Assembly: GCF_040784935.1 (NCBI RefSeq)
Contig: NZ_CP160680.1
Span: forward strand, 728,501-792,500
DNA from: Lewinella sp. LCG006
GTDB taxonomy: Bacteria; Bacteroidota; Bacteroidia; Chitinophagales; Saprospiraceae
DNA length: 64,000 nt
Direction of reading: 5' to 3'
Made by a program: the position numbers and the translations under genes. How positions within the stretch are numbered: the stretch's first letter is position 1; the number at the start of each line of letters is the position of its first letter. Below the pieces are notes generated by a model, which did no database searches, was not told where the DNA came from, and worked only from the letters and a program-made list of their open reading frames with translations. Below are positions 8,500 to 17,363 of the stretch, one piece after another.

Positions 8500-10462
8500 A
8501 TCGGATCAAAACCACATCCCCACTCAAGTAGAAGCGCTCGCCATCCTGTCCTTCCAGCTCTGCCTGCCAGACAAAAACGCCCGGCCCTAAAGCACGACCA
8601 TTGGCTGTTCCATCCCATCCGACAGTTGCTTGATTGGTACGAATAGCTACTTTTTCGTACTGCATCCCGCCCCAGCGATCAAATATTTGCAGGCGGCGAA
8701 TTGTATAATCTTGAGGCCCTTGCAAATAGAAATAATCATTGATTCCATCCCGGTTAGGACTGAAGGCATTCGGGGCGTACACCTGTGGCCCTAGAATTAT
8801 TACCGAGGCATCGGAGGTGGCCAAACAGCCATTGCTATTTTCTACTAATAATTGATAATAACTATCAATGAGCGGCCTACTGGCAGGCGTCTCGCAGGTG
8901 ATGCAACTCAGCGTAGACCCGGGGGTTTCTTGCCAAAGATAAAGCTGTATGGGAGCAGTACTATTGACAGTAGGCATCCAGGTGATTTCTTCACCGCGTT
9001 CAATGGTGCGGTCGGTTCCTATGGTTACGCTCAGGTCATCTTGAGCAATCACAATAGCAGCACTGACTTCCGCACAGGGCGTTTGCACCGTCACCGCATA
9101 GGTCCCCGGCTGGTGTACCAAAATATCCGGGCCAGTCACACCCGTATTCCACTGATAAAATGAGGCATTATCAATACCCGAACTTAGCAGGAGCGTATCC
9201 CCCAAACACAGGTAAGGATGGATGTTGGCGAAATCAATGGCCAGCTCCTTGATATCAAACACGGTGGGATCGTCATTGGCGGGAGTTTCTGGATCATCGG
9301 AAAAAACGCGTGTGGTTGTCACAGATTGATCGATGAACACATTGTCCAGATAAGCAACATTGAACACCGTTTGTGGTGTTACGTTTTCCTGAATAGCTAA
9401 ATCGAGCGTAAAGGTATAGGTTCCGAGCGGTAAAAGAATATCTTCAATGGTCAGCACATTGCTTCCTACACCGCTGACGACATTTCCCGCAAAGGGTAAA
9501 CTACTGATCGACTGGATCAATGTACCCTCGGGGAAAGTATCCTGCAAGCTCAGGTTTTCTTGATCTTGATCCGTGCGATTGAGCAGGGTAAATTCAAATT
9601 CCAGGCGCGTGCAAGGATAGGCACTCCGGTTGGACACCCGATTGAGCAACTCCACTTTAAAAGGACAAGAGCAGGCATCCTGATTGCGCTCAAAACCCAG
9701 CTCCCGCAACAAAACAGCACTGCCGTCTACGGTACTAAAATGATAAAGATTTCGGTTGGTAAAAACGTCCTGCGCTGCCCCTATGCCGAAAAGCTCTCCG
9801 TAAGCATTGAAAAACAACGAAGGCATATTGCCCTGAATAGCCGGAATGATGGGATAACCGGTATTATCCACCAAGCCATTCGCAAGATCAATGGTGATCA
9901 GGCGCCCCTCGCTGTGCTCAAAACCAAAAAGAAGATCGAGGGTAGGATGAAAAGCGATATCTGCACAATACAGCGCCGCAGCAGGATTGTTTTTAGCTAA
10001 AGGAATAATGGTCATCGGGTAACCCTCTACCGAAAGATCAATCAGCGCCAGGAGGTTGTCATTGTTCTCAGGCCTGAACCCAAGGAGCACCAGATAGCGT
10101 TCATCAGGAGATACATCGCCCGAAACAAAGAGCATATCTGCGGGCAAATCCAAGGCCCGCAAGCTTTCCAGCTGATAATCGGCATCTATTCGGCAAAGCA
10201 CGTAAGGATCACCCAGTAGCACCCCGTAAATAAGATTATCCGCTGGCCGATAGGCAATCCCATTGATCCTGGAACCACCAAAAAAATGACGATCTGTAAA
10301 CGTACTCGTTCCAGCAGCTAGATCTATTTCGATCTCTTGAAAAGTAGATCCCCCTTGCTCCTCAACGACTCGGTACATTTTTCCGTCGCAAGTAAACGGT
10401 GTCTGTGCAGGTAAGGGAGTGGCAAATAAAAGTAAAAAATAAACAATTGGTCTTGTTGACAT
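8498..10462 (-). CDS. T9SS type B sorting-domain secreted protein
   Basis: Protein of 654 aa with a signal peptide (ends PLPAQ) and a C-terminal gliding-motility-associated domain: YAPNAFSPNRDGINDYF, then IFDRWGGMQYE, GWDGTANG and GVFVWQAEL. That domain marks type B cargo for export by the type IX secretion system. The N-terminal half (about residues 25-260) looks like a repeat or propeller fold with GELFGIG-type segments. The middle (about 300-390) resembles a DUF11-like domain (PEGTLIQSISSLPF, NVAYLDNV). No catalytic motif is visible. Binding or structural role at the cell surface is inferred. Confidence 0.85.
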   Translation of the reverse strand: MSTRPIVYFLLLFATPLPAQTPFTCDGKMYRVVEEQGGSTFQEIEIDLAAGTSTFTDRHFFGGSRINGIAYRPADNLIYGVLLGDPYVLCRIDADYQLESLRALDLPADMLFVSGDVSPDERYLVLLGFRPENNDNLLALIDLSVEGYPMTIIPLAKNNPAAALYCADIAFHPTLDLLFGFEHSEGRLITIDLANGLVDNTGYPIIPAIQGNMPSLFFNAYGELFGIGAAQDVFTNRNLYHFSTVDGSAVLLRELGFERNQDACSCPFKVELLNRVSNRSAYPCTRLEFEFTLLNRTDQDQENLSLQDTFPEGTLIQSISSLPFAGNVVSGVGSNVLTIEDILLPLGTYTFTLDLAIQENVTPQTVFNVAYLDNVFIDQSVTTTRVFSDDPETPANDDPTVFDIKELAIDFANIHPYLCLGDTLLLSSGIDNASFYQWNTGVTGPDILVHQPGTYAVTVQTPCAEVSAAIVIAQDDLSVTIGTDRTIERGEEITWMPTVNSTAPIQLYLWQETPGSTLSCITCETPASRPLIDSYYQLLVENSNGCLATSDASVIILGPQVYAPNAFSPNRDGINDYFYLQGPQDYTIRRLQIFDRWGGMQYEKVAIRTNQATVGWDGTANGRALGPGVFVWQAELEGQDGERFYLSGDVVLIR

Positions 10463-10569
10463 GGTGATCAGGCTAGAAGTCTATTTGGGAGTTATCCAAA
10501 TATAACCTGAATCCAGCGCTATTGGTCATTCATTACTGTTCTCTACCCGACTTATCGCTTCAAAATAGG

Positions 10570-10738
10570 CTAGTGGTCTGTCAAACTTAAACTTTCCAGT
10601 TGCCCGATGCGTCTTTCGGCACTGCTCTTCGTTGGAGAACCCCTTGCTTAGCGCTGCTATGCGCGGGAACCTCCGCCTCGATCAGCACCAAAATCCGCGT
10701 TCGCTCAACCGGAACTTTAAATGTTGACAGACCACTAG
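10570..10738. repeat. 169-bp imperfect palindromic intergenic element
   Basis: The outer arms CTAGTGGTCTGTCAA (10570-10584) and TTGACAGACCACTAG (10724-10738) are complementary, and pairing continues imperfectly inward for about 33 bases per side (for example CTTTCCAGTTG against CAACCGGAACTTTAAA). The centre is GC-rich. The right end supplies the TAG stop of the metallophosphoesterase gene (10735-10737). No transposase. Similar-sized palindromes occur at 30923 and 48903. Confidence 0.6.
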
Positions 10739-12630
10739 TGGCTCAGTTGACCAGGATGGAAAGGTACCTTTCCTAAAGCGGGATCGACTAAACCAGCCCT
10801 TAGCATCTGCGAACCATTTCCTTCGAAGTATTCGATCCGAAGACGGTGCTTCCCTTCAGCGAGAATGGTGGTTCCATAGCGATAAAATGCGCCGTGATTA
10901 CCATCATTATCCACGACCAGCTGATCGTCAATATACAATCGAGAGCCATCATCAGAGCGAGTAAAAAAGGTGTAAGTTGTCGTCTCCGCCAAGTCGATAT
11001 AACCATTGAGCACTAAGGCGAAATTATCTTTGCGAGGAGCAGCATGCTCTTCATTCACCGAAGGCATAACGCCTGAACGAACAAGTGGTAATTCAGAAAA
11101 ATCTGGCAAATAATCCCACGCTCCTTCGTAATAATTGTAGCTCAACCCAGGTGTAGTTTTTTTCACTTTTACCGCTGGCCATGGATCCATTTGTTGAAAT
11201 GTCCGCACCACCACTCTACTCGCATGGCCGTCTATGGTGTAAGCACGCACCTTTAGCGTAAGGCTACTTTCAATTTTGAGTGGGCTCTTGTAAACCGCCG
11301 ATTGCAGGCTTGGCTCACTACCGTCGGTGGTGTAAACAATTTTGTGATCAGGTTGCAAAGCTTCCAGCGCTACGGTGGTATAGTCTTGAAAAATAAGCCG
11401 ATCAACCTTGAAATGAGGTGCTGGCAGTTGTTGCATCATTCCTACCCCCTGGTCTTCTTCCTTTTTTGTCATCTGAAAAGTATCGAAAAGACGACCTTTT
11501 TCATCAATTGCTTTGAAGACCAGTGTACCATAATGGATAGCAAAAGTGCAATAATGGTGTTGAACTTGTAGCTCTTGGGTAAACCAGGAACGCACGGGGT
11601 CAAAATCTTCGAGCCCACCACCAGCGCCACCGGAGTTGATGTAAATGACGCCATTCTCTTGATTAACAGCATTCTTAAAAATCGGCCATGTACGCTCATA
11701 AAGATGGGTATGCCCAAAGAGGCAAAAATCGACGCCATAAGCTTCGTAGAGCGGCACCAAATTCCGGGACTGGGTTTGAAAAGTAGAAGCACCAATGTAG
11801 GTGTCTCCATGATCATTCTCTTCGGATGAGTAAGGAGGATGGTGATGCACGACAAATTTCCACTTCGCGTCTGATTGTGCCAATTCCCATTCCAGCCAAT
11901 CGTATTGTTCGGAACCTTCAAAAACATCCCGGTTGGTATCAATCATGAAAAACTGAGCATTGCCATAACGGAAAGTGTAATAGTATTCTGGTGCAGGATT
12001 GACCATGTAATCATAGTAAAACTGGGCATCTTGTTCGTGGTTCCCCAAAACAGTGTACATAGGGAAGCGACTCATGATCACATGGCCATTTGGAAAGAAA
12101 TGCTCTGTCCAATCTGATTTTTTGGTACCAATATCCACCAAATCACCGGCGTGAAGAATAAAATGGGGACGGTCTTCCCATACGCGTTGAGCGACTTCGC
12201 CCCAAGCCCAAGGAGTCTTGGTATTATACTGGGAATCACCGATCAGGGCAAAAAAGAAAGCTGCGTCTTCATCAACTGCCGTATTGAAAGTGTATACCGG
12301 GCTAACGATTTCCTGCCCGGCCAGGGTGGTGGTTTTGACCCGATACAAGTACTTGGTTCCCAACTCCAAACCCTCCAACGCGACCTCGTGTAAAAAACGC
12401 GTTCCCTCTAAGCTTACTTTTTGCGAAAGGTTGGGTTCTTCTGCATTCACCAGTGCTTTTCCATATTCCACTACTGAACTCGCTTCAGCGGTCGTTTCCC
12501 ACAGCACGTAGATACTGTTCTGAGTAGCAAATTGCAAGTAAGGCTTTACCAAAAAGGAATCCTGCTGCGCTTGCAAGGATAAGCAGCAAAAAAGGTTAAC
12601 ACTCAAAACCAGGGTAGAAATAAAACGCAT
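10735..12630 (-). CDS. Secreted purple-acid-phosphatase-like metallophosphoesterase with PA14 domain
   Basis: Chosen start is ATG at 12630 (631 aa), giving a signal peptide MRFISTLVLS..SLQAQ; ATGs at 12642 and 12666 are possible. An N-terminal fibronectin/PAP-like domain (TTAEASSVVEYG) is followed by the calcineurin-like phosphoesterase core with ALIGDSQ, HAGDLVDIG, LGNHEQD, VVHHHPPYS and GHTHLYERT. Next is a chitobiase/FN3-associated segment (VYTTDGSEPS) and a C-terminal PA14-like domain (FFTRSDDGSRLYIDDQLV). It likely hydrolyses phosphate esters outside the inner membrane, with sugar-binding help from the tail. It diverges from a second, related phosphoesterase gene. Confidence 0.85.
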   Translation of the reverse strand: MRFISTLVLSVNLFCCLSLQAQQDSFLVKPYLQFATQNSIYVLWETTAEASSVVEYGKALVNAEEPNLSQKVSLEGTRFLHEVALEGLELGTKYLYRVKTTTLAGQEIVSPVYTFNTAVDEDAAFFFALIGDSQYNTKTPWAWGEVAQRVWEDRPHFILHAGDLVDIGTKKSDWTEHFFPNGHVIMSRFPMYTVLGNHEQDAQFYYDYMVNPAPEYYYTFRYGNAQFFMIDTNRDVFEGSEQYDWLEWELAQSDAKWKFVVHHHPPYSSEENDHGDTYIGASTFQTQSRNLVPLYEAYGVDFCLFGHTHLYERTWPIFKNAVNQENGVIYINSGGAGGGLEDFDPVRSWFTQELQVQHHYCTFAIHYGTLVFKAIDEKGRLFDTFQMTKKEEDQGVGMMQQLPAPHFKVDRLIFQDYTTVALEALQPDHKIVYTTDGSEPSLQSAVYKSPLKIESSLTLKVRAYTIDGHASRVVVRTFQQMDPWPAVKVKKTTPGLSYNYYEGAWDYLPDFSELPLVRSGVMPSVNEEHAAPRKDNFALVLNGYIDLAETTTYTFFTRSDDGSRLYIDDQLVVDNDGNHGAFYRYGTTILAEGKHRLRIEYFEGNGSQMLRAGLVDPALGKVPFHPGQLSH

Positions 12631-12794
12631 GAGGTTGATCATTTTCCCCAAAAGTAACAAGGCCACCTAAAGACAAAGTGAACGGAAAATGAAGCTTAGG
12701 TAAAGCATCAATAAGTTTACATTAAATCTCTTCCGTCATCTATTTACCTGGTTATTAAAATACTATTTTTTCGCCAAGCAACCACCTCTAAGTC

Positions 12795-14423
12795 ATGCGA
12801 TTAACCATTGTCCTTATCCTGGTCATTATTGCCAACAGCTGCCGGAAAGAACTTCAGCAAATAGATGTTTACACACCAGCAGTATTCCTTACGGAAGCCC
12901 AACAGACAGCGCTTCAAACGTGGCAAGGAGAACAGCCTTTGGCTAAGCATTCGCTATCATCGTGGCAGTTTGCGCTGGGTAGCTTACCTGAACAATTCCT
13001 GGCTGTTGCTACGGATTTCCCCGAGCAAGACTCCCTGATCAACCTCCCCCACCGCATCAACTACCCTAATCGCTCGATATGGTACAAGACTCGCATTTTG
13101 CTTGACACTACACAGTTGCTAGTCGTGGATGCTGATGATGGCGCTCAGGTATTCTTTCAAGGCGAACAAGTTCGGCAAGCATTGCCCAATGCTTTCTCTT
13201 TGCGGTCAACTAGCGATTCTGCTCTTTTAATCATTCGGGTACTCAACAATGCACTCAAAGGGGGTTTGCGAAAAGCAGAATTATTCCCGCTTGCGGAAGG
13301 ACTCACTTATTTTGGGCGCAAAGACTATACTGCTCCGGGCATCTTCCATTCTCCACTACACAACTTAACGCAACGGATGCTACTTGCGGAACCCTATATT
13401 CAGCAACAAACACCAGAAAAGTACCTCCTTAAGGTTGTTTCCACTTCATCTGAACCTGCTTCACTTGTATACGGCTTACAGGAACAAACACTAGACAACC
13501 TCCTCTCGGAGGATGCACCAATAGGCCGGATGTTTAATTTTATACTCCAGGATTTGCTGCCGGCTACGACTTACTACTATCAGTTCCGACAAGGAGATTT
13601 TCAGAGTGAAGTATATACTTTACAAACACCCCAAAAAAAAGAAAACTTCTCTTTCACCGCCTGGGGAGATAGCCAGGGAGGGTGGCCCGTTTTCAGGGAA
13701 TTAACCGCAAGCATGCGTGCCACGGCATCCGACTTCAGTATAGGCTTGGGCGACCTCGTTGCAGATGGCGCGCAGCATACCCAATGGCTGGACTTTCTCT
13801 ATGCATTACACCCTGTTGCGGAAAGCCAACCGGTATTTCCAGTCATTGGCAATCATGATTATGATGGGCAATACGACGATTTGCGCCCCGTGTTGTACCA
13901 ACAGTATATCAGGGAGGACACTTACTTTTCCTGGGTTTACAAAAACTGTTATTTCATTGCCTTAGACCCCAACGAAAGCTTTCCGCTGGGTATCAGTGGC
14001 AAACAGCTGCGCTGGTTGGAAGCACAGCTGGCCAGCCCTGAGTGGCTGGCTGCCGACTGGCGTTTCCTACTCATTCATCAGCCTCCTTACTCCCAAGGGT
14101 GGTCAGACTACCACGGAGATGCATTTATTAGAGATTTGGTAGAAGAGAAAGCAGCGACGGCTAAAATCGATTTCGTGCTCTCCGGCCACAGCCATTGTTA
14201 CGAGCGCTTATCGAAAAAATTCGATAATCAAACGACTCATTTCCTAATCATGGGCGGTGCCGGCGGCGGATTGGAACCACCACTATCTTCTGAGTATCCA
14301 TTAATGGATACCATAATTAAAGCACATCACTACGGCCTTTTCGAGGTAGCTGGCTCAAAGATAAAATTGCGAATAATTGGTCTTAACAATCAGATACTAG
14401 ACGATCTAACTTTTACAAAGTGA
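12795..14423 (+). CDS. Metallophosphoesterase lipoprotein
   Basis: Protein of 542 aa with a lipoprotein signal (IIANSC, Cys16). The N-terminal about 260 residues are beta-rich, including a sugar-binding-like segment (WYKTRILLDTTQLLVVDADD). The calcineurin-like core follows: AWGDSQGGW, GLGDLVADG, GNHDYDG, LIHQPPYSQ and SGHSHCYERL. Both this and the neighbouring divergent enzyme have GDSQ as first metal motif and the same GGAGGGLE block, so they are paralogous purple-acid-phosphatase-like enzymes. Expected role is release of phosphate from esters at the cell surface. Intergenic space to the divergent gene is about 165 bp. Confidence 0.85.
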   Translation: MRLTIVLILVIIANSCRKELQQIDVYTPAVFLTEAQQTALQTWQGEQPLAKHSLSSWQFALGSLPEQFLAVATDFPEQDSLINLPHRINYPNRSIWYKTRILLDTTQLLVVDADDGAQVFFQGEQVRQALPNAFSLRSTSDSALLIIRVLNNALKGGLRKAELFPLAEGLTYFGRKDYTAPGIFHSPLHNLTQRMLLAEPYIQQQTPEKYLLKVVSTSSEPASLVYGLQEQTLDNLLSEDAPIGRMFNFILQDLLPATTYYYQFRQGDFQSEVYTLQTPQKKENFSFTAWGDSQGGWPVFRELTASMRATASDFSIGLGDLVADGAQHTQWLDFLYALHPVAESQPVFPVIGNHDYDGQYDDLRPVLYQQYIREDTYFSWVYKNCYFIALDPNESFPLGISGKQLRWLEAQLASPEWLAADWRFLLIHQPPYSQGWSDYHGDAFIRDLVEEKAATAKIDFVLSGHSHCYERLSKKFDNQTTHFLIMGGAGGGLEPPLSSEYPLMDTIIKAHHYGLFEVAGSKIKLRIIGLNNQILDDLTFTK

Positions 14424-14489
14424 ATAGCCTAGGCTGGACTTTCGACGACGCTGAAGGCGTGGCAAAACACAGCTTAGATCATTCACTTG

Positions 14490-14936
14490 TCAATTCGTCT
14501 GAATCAACCACACCCCGCCCACTACCAAGCTGATCCCGAGGATACGCCACCAGTTGATTTCCTGAACGGGAATGCCCAGCCAGCCGTAGTGGTCCATCAA
14601 TAAGGAAAAGGCCATTTGCCCTGCAACCGTAAGCCCCAGAGTGACGGCAACACCTAAGCGTGGTGTCAAAATAATGAGCGATGCTACGTAGAAAGCACCT
14701 AGCAATCCTCCAATCCAAATCGACCAGTGCTCCGATTGTGTATTTTGAATTTGAGCAAAATCTACTCGCCCAACGATAAGGTACAGGAACAACCCTGCCA
14801 TACCCACAATAAAGGATAGGAAAGTGCCATAGAGTGGATCCCCTACGGATTTGCCCAATTTGGTATTGATGGCGGCCTGAATGGGTAATACTACACCTGC
14901 AAGAACCGCTAAAAGAATAAACAATGCTGCTTTCAT
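14490..14936 (-). CDS. Small DMT-type membrane transporter (YdcZ/DUF606 family)
   Basis: The start ATG at 14936 gives 148 aa, beginning MKAALFILLAVLAGVVLPIQ; a longer reading frame to 15020 would add an unlikely polar extension. Five predicted membrane helices, with the family pattern AINTKLGKSVGDPLYGTF in the first loop and GQMAFSLLMDHYGWLG near the fourth helix. YdcZ-like proteins are half-size drug/metabolite transporter relatives, often working as dimers; the substrate is unknown. Convergent with the upstream phosphoesterase and upstream of a barrel gene on the same strand. Confidence 0.8.
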   Translation of the reverse strand: MKAALFILLAVLAGVVLPIQAAINTKLGKSVGDPLYGTFLSFIVGMAGLFLYLIVGRVDFAQIQNTQSEHWSIWIGGLLGAFYVASLIILTPRLGVAVTLGLTVAGQMAFSLLMDHYGWLGIPVQEINWWRILGISLVVGGVWLIQTN

Positions 14937-14964
14937 AGAAGCAAAGATAGCGTACTTAATAAAA

Positions 14965-15711
14965 CTAGCGGTACTGTGTCCCGAGCATAAACCCACGGCG
15001 TCCGCAAGCTCCCTTGGCAAAACCTCCTACTCCGAAGGAAAGCTCCAGGCCAAAGCTGATCCGGTAAGGAACGGTATTTCCTTGATCGGTAAGATTACTG
15101 TCGATGGAGGGATAGCCATTCGCTACACCTTGCGGCGTCACAAAGTCTGTCAGTCCATATTCAAAGCGTAGTCCGGCCTTAAAAACCATCGACTCGGAAC
15201 CGGAGAGGAAGGCCCCCAAACCAAGTACTCCGGACATGTAGCTGTCTTCATACTCTCCATCTACAGCTACGGGTTTGATGCCCGACGTTTGGGTAAGCTC
15301 TGTTATGGAAGTATATTTTGCGCCCCCTTCTAAATAAATCCCAGTTTGAGGATAAAAGCGATAAAGACCATAAAAATCGTATACTTCCCACTCGAGGTTA
15401 TTGCGAAAAGATTCGTTGGTACTAGGTCGGTAGACGATATCCTGAAAATAGGTCGCCCGCATTACTTCGAAATTCAAACCGTGGCGGTCACCAAAATTAA
15501 GACCCATGGTACCTCCATAACTGTAGGCCAAATTGAGGCTATAATCGTGTTGTTCATTAGAGGCTAAGGTCGTGTTGTAATAGCCAGAAGGGCCAAAACT
15601 AGCCTTGGGGCCAAGCTCCAACCATATTTGTGCCGAAGCGATGGTTGTGATAAAAAATAAAAGAAGTGTAGGAAGAATAGCTTTTTTCATAGTACTTGTT
15701 AGTCGTTTCAT
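14965..15711 (-). CDS. Outer-membrane beta-barrel protein
   Basis: Protein of 248 aa; the signal peptide (MKKAILPTLLLFFITTIASA) starts at the internal Met at 15690, so that is an equally good start. The mature part alternates hydrophobic and polar residues in short strands separated by turns (SYGGTMGLNFGDRHGLNFEV, VYDFYGLYRFYPQTGIYLEG, MVFKAGLRFEYGLTDF), typical of porin-like or OmpA-like 8-10-strand barrels. No OmpA peptidoglycan-binding domain. Function unknown. It precedes the YdcZ-like gene by 28 bp on the same strand, so they may be cotranscribed. Confidence 0.7.
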   Translation of the reverse strand: MKRLTSTMKKAILPTLLLFFITTIASAQIWLELGPKASFGPSGYYNTTLASNEQHDYSLNLAYSYGGTMGLNFGDRHGLNFEVMRATYFQDIVYRPSTNESFRNNLEWEVYDFYGLYRFYPQTGIYLEGGAKYTSITELTQTSGIKPVAVDGEYEDSYMSGVLGLGAFLSGSESMVFKAGLRFEYGLTDFVTPQGVANGYPSIDSNLTDQGNTVPYRISFGLELSFGVGGFAKGACGRRGFMLGTQYR

Positions 15712-15820
15712 ATAGGTGTGCGATTACAGCAGTAAGATACGGTAAAGGAGCAAAATGTTTCCCAGATTAACGTTTTTAGAAAAAAAGCCAAAAAGACTTT
15801 CTTCTTCCCACTAATAATAT

Positions 15821-15828
15821 TACCTTTG
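15821..15828 (+). promoter_or_regulatory. rpsT promoter -7 box
   Basis: TACCTTTG, an exact match to the Bacteroidota -7 consensus TAnnTTTG, 46 bp before the rpsT start. A T-rich stretch (ACTTTC) lies about 20 bp upstream in place of a full TTTG -33 box. Confidence 0.6.
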
Positions 15829-15874
15829 CCAACCGAAAAAATAAAAGCATAGACTAAAATTCGCAAATAAGCGT

Positions 15875-16129
15875 ATGGCACATCATAAATCAGCTAAGAA
15901 ACGTATCCGTCAAGACGCCAAGAAGCGTTTGGAAAATCGTTATTACAAAAAATCTGCACGTTCAGCAATCGCTAAGCTACGTGAGATGGAAGATGCAACA
16001 GAAGCTTCTACTTTCCTCCCCAAAGTAATGAGCATGATCGACCGTCTGGCAAAGCGTAACACTTGGCATGCTAACAAAGCATCCAACTTGAAAAGCAGTT
16101 TAACAAAGCATGTAAACGGCCTGGGCTAA
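15875..16129 (+). CDS. rpsT: 30S ribosomal protein S20
   Basis: A basic protein of 84 aa with the S20 signature: MAHHKSAKKRIRQDAKKRLE, RSAIAKLR, MSMIDRLAKRNTWHANKASN and a final LKSSLTKHVNGL. S20 binds 16S rRNA and helps assemble the small subunit. Length and start match the family. The gene stands alone between a TAnnTTTG promoter and a strong terminator. Confidence 0.97.
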   Translation: MAHHKSAKKRIRQDAKKRLENRYYKKSARSAIAKLREMEDATEASTFLPKVMSMIDRLAKRNTWHANKASNLKSSLTKHVNGLG

Positions 16130-16161
16130 GCCCAAGGCAATAGTGCTTTTCTTTTCTAGGT

Positions 16162-16203
16162 ATGCCTTGCATCTTTTTAAAAAGGTGCAAGGCATTTTTT
16201 TAT
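16162..16203 (+). terminator. rpsT: rpsT rho-independent terminator
   Basis: ATGCCTTGCATCTTTTT (16162-16178) pairs with 16179-16195 with only one G-U, followed by a T-run to 16202. The tail merges into the paaE promoter. Confidence 0.85.
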
Positions 16204-16229
16204 TACCTTTACGAACGAACGTTCATTCG
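16204..16229 (+). promoter_or_regulatory. paaE promoter -7 box and TetR-type operator
   Basis: TACCTTTA (16204-16211) matches TAnnTTTG at seven of eight positions. It is followed directly by the palindrome CGAACGAAC/GTTCATTCG (16212-16229), which has one mismatched pair and would cover the transcription start. A related palindrome controls paaA at 27139-27154. The TetR gene at 17364 is the natural binder. Confidence 0.7.
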
Positions 16230-16251
16230 CAATGATATCAAATGATGGTAT

Positions 16252-17319
16252 ATGACAACATTCTACCCCCTCTCCGTTAAAGATATACGCCGCGAAACCG
16301 CCGACTGCGTCTCTGTGGCATTTGCTGTCCCTGAAGCCCTCCAGGGTACCTTTGCGTTTACCCAAGGGCAGTACATCACACTGCGCACCCAACTAGAGGG
16401 AGAGGAAGTACGCCGCTCCTACTCCCTGTGTGTGAGTCCATTAGACAACGAGTTACGAGTGGCTATCAAGGAAGTACCCGGCGGGCGATTTTCCACCTTT
16501 GCCAATCAGCAGTTGCAAATTGGCGACTTAGTAGAAGTACTGCCTCCCGAGGGTCGTTTCTTCACCCCTCTCGATGCCAAGCAGGCAAAACACTATGTAG
16601 CTTTTGCTGCCGGTAGTGGGATTACGCCAGTTTTTTCCATCATGAAAACCATTCTGGAAACTGAACCCCACAGCCGCTTCACTCTTTTTTATGGCAACCA
16701 ACGCACCGAGACCATCATTTTCCGAGAAGCCATCGAGGCGCTCAAAAACATCTACCTCCAGCGTCTTAGTGTTTATTATCTCCTGAGTAAAGAACATACG
16801 GGTAGTGATCTTTTCAGTGGCCGTATTGATCGTAATCGTTGCCGGACCTTCACCGAAAAACTTATCCCGGTGAGTAATGTCGACGAGTTTTTTCTTTGTG
16901 GCCCCGAAGAGATGACCCTCAGTGTCCGCGATGAACTCCGCGCGCAGGGTGTTGCGCGAGAAAAAATTCATCTGGAATTATTCGGCACCAACACCGGTAA
17001 GCGTAAGAAAAAAGAGCATACCACTATTGATAGCGACTACGCCGCCGAAGTCAGCATTCAACTCGATGGAAATGCCTTCTCTTTCCTCATGACCGACCCC
17101 AATGAAAGTGTCCTGGACGCCGCCCTCCGCAACGGCGCCGACCTCCCATTTGCCTGCAAAGGCGGGGTTTGCTGTACCTGTCGGGCCAAAGTAGAGGAAG
17201 GAAAGGCGGATATGGACGTCAACTACGCACTGGAACCCGATGAAGTAGCAGCCGGCTTTATCCTTACCTGTCAAGCCCACCCTACTACGGATAAACTGGT
17301 CGTAAATTTCGATGCCTGA
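16252..17319 (+). CDS. paaE: Phenylacetyl-CoA epoxidase reductase subunit PaaE
   Basis: Protein of 355 aa that passes electrons from NADPH to the PaaABC epoxidase. FAD-binding RSYSLC (55-60), nucleotide-binding FAAGSGITP (118-126) and FLCGPEEM (214-221) form the ferredoxin-reductase part. A plant-type [2Fe-2S] domain follows with Cys302, Cys307, Cys310 and Cys340 (CX4CX2C...C). This order matches PaaE; a generic hydroxylase reductase is the alternative. The adjacent TetR gene and the operator shared with paaA favour PaaE. It lies about 11 kb from paaABC. It is cytoplasmic, with start ATG 37 bp after the promoter box. Confidence 0.88.
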   Translation: MTTFYPLSVKDIRRETADCVSVAFAVPEALQGTFAFTQGQYITLRTQLEGEEVRRSYSLCVSPLDNELRVAIKEVPGGRFSTFANQQLQIGDLVEVLPPEGRFFTPLDAKQAKHYVAFAAGSGITPVFSIMKTILETEPHSRFTLFYGNQRTETIIFREAIEALKNIYLQRLSVYYLLSKEHTGSDLFSGRIDRNRCRTFTEKLIPVSNVDEFFLCGPEEMTLSVRDELRAQGVAREKIHLELFGTNTGKRKKKEHTTIDSDYAAEVSIQLDGNAFSFLMTDPNESVLDAALRNGADLPFACKGGVCCTCRAKVEEGKADMDVNYALEPDEVAAGFILTCQAHPTTDKLVVNFDA

Positions 17320-17363
17320 TAAAATTTCTTACCTTCCCCACTCAATCCTTATTTTGAGAATTT

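Noticed and set aside
14881..15171. Plus-strand frame opposite the DMT and barrel genes
   Set aside because: Crosses two better-supported genes and shows no domain.
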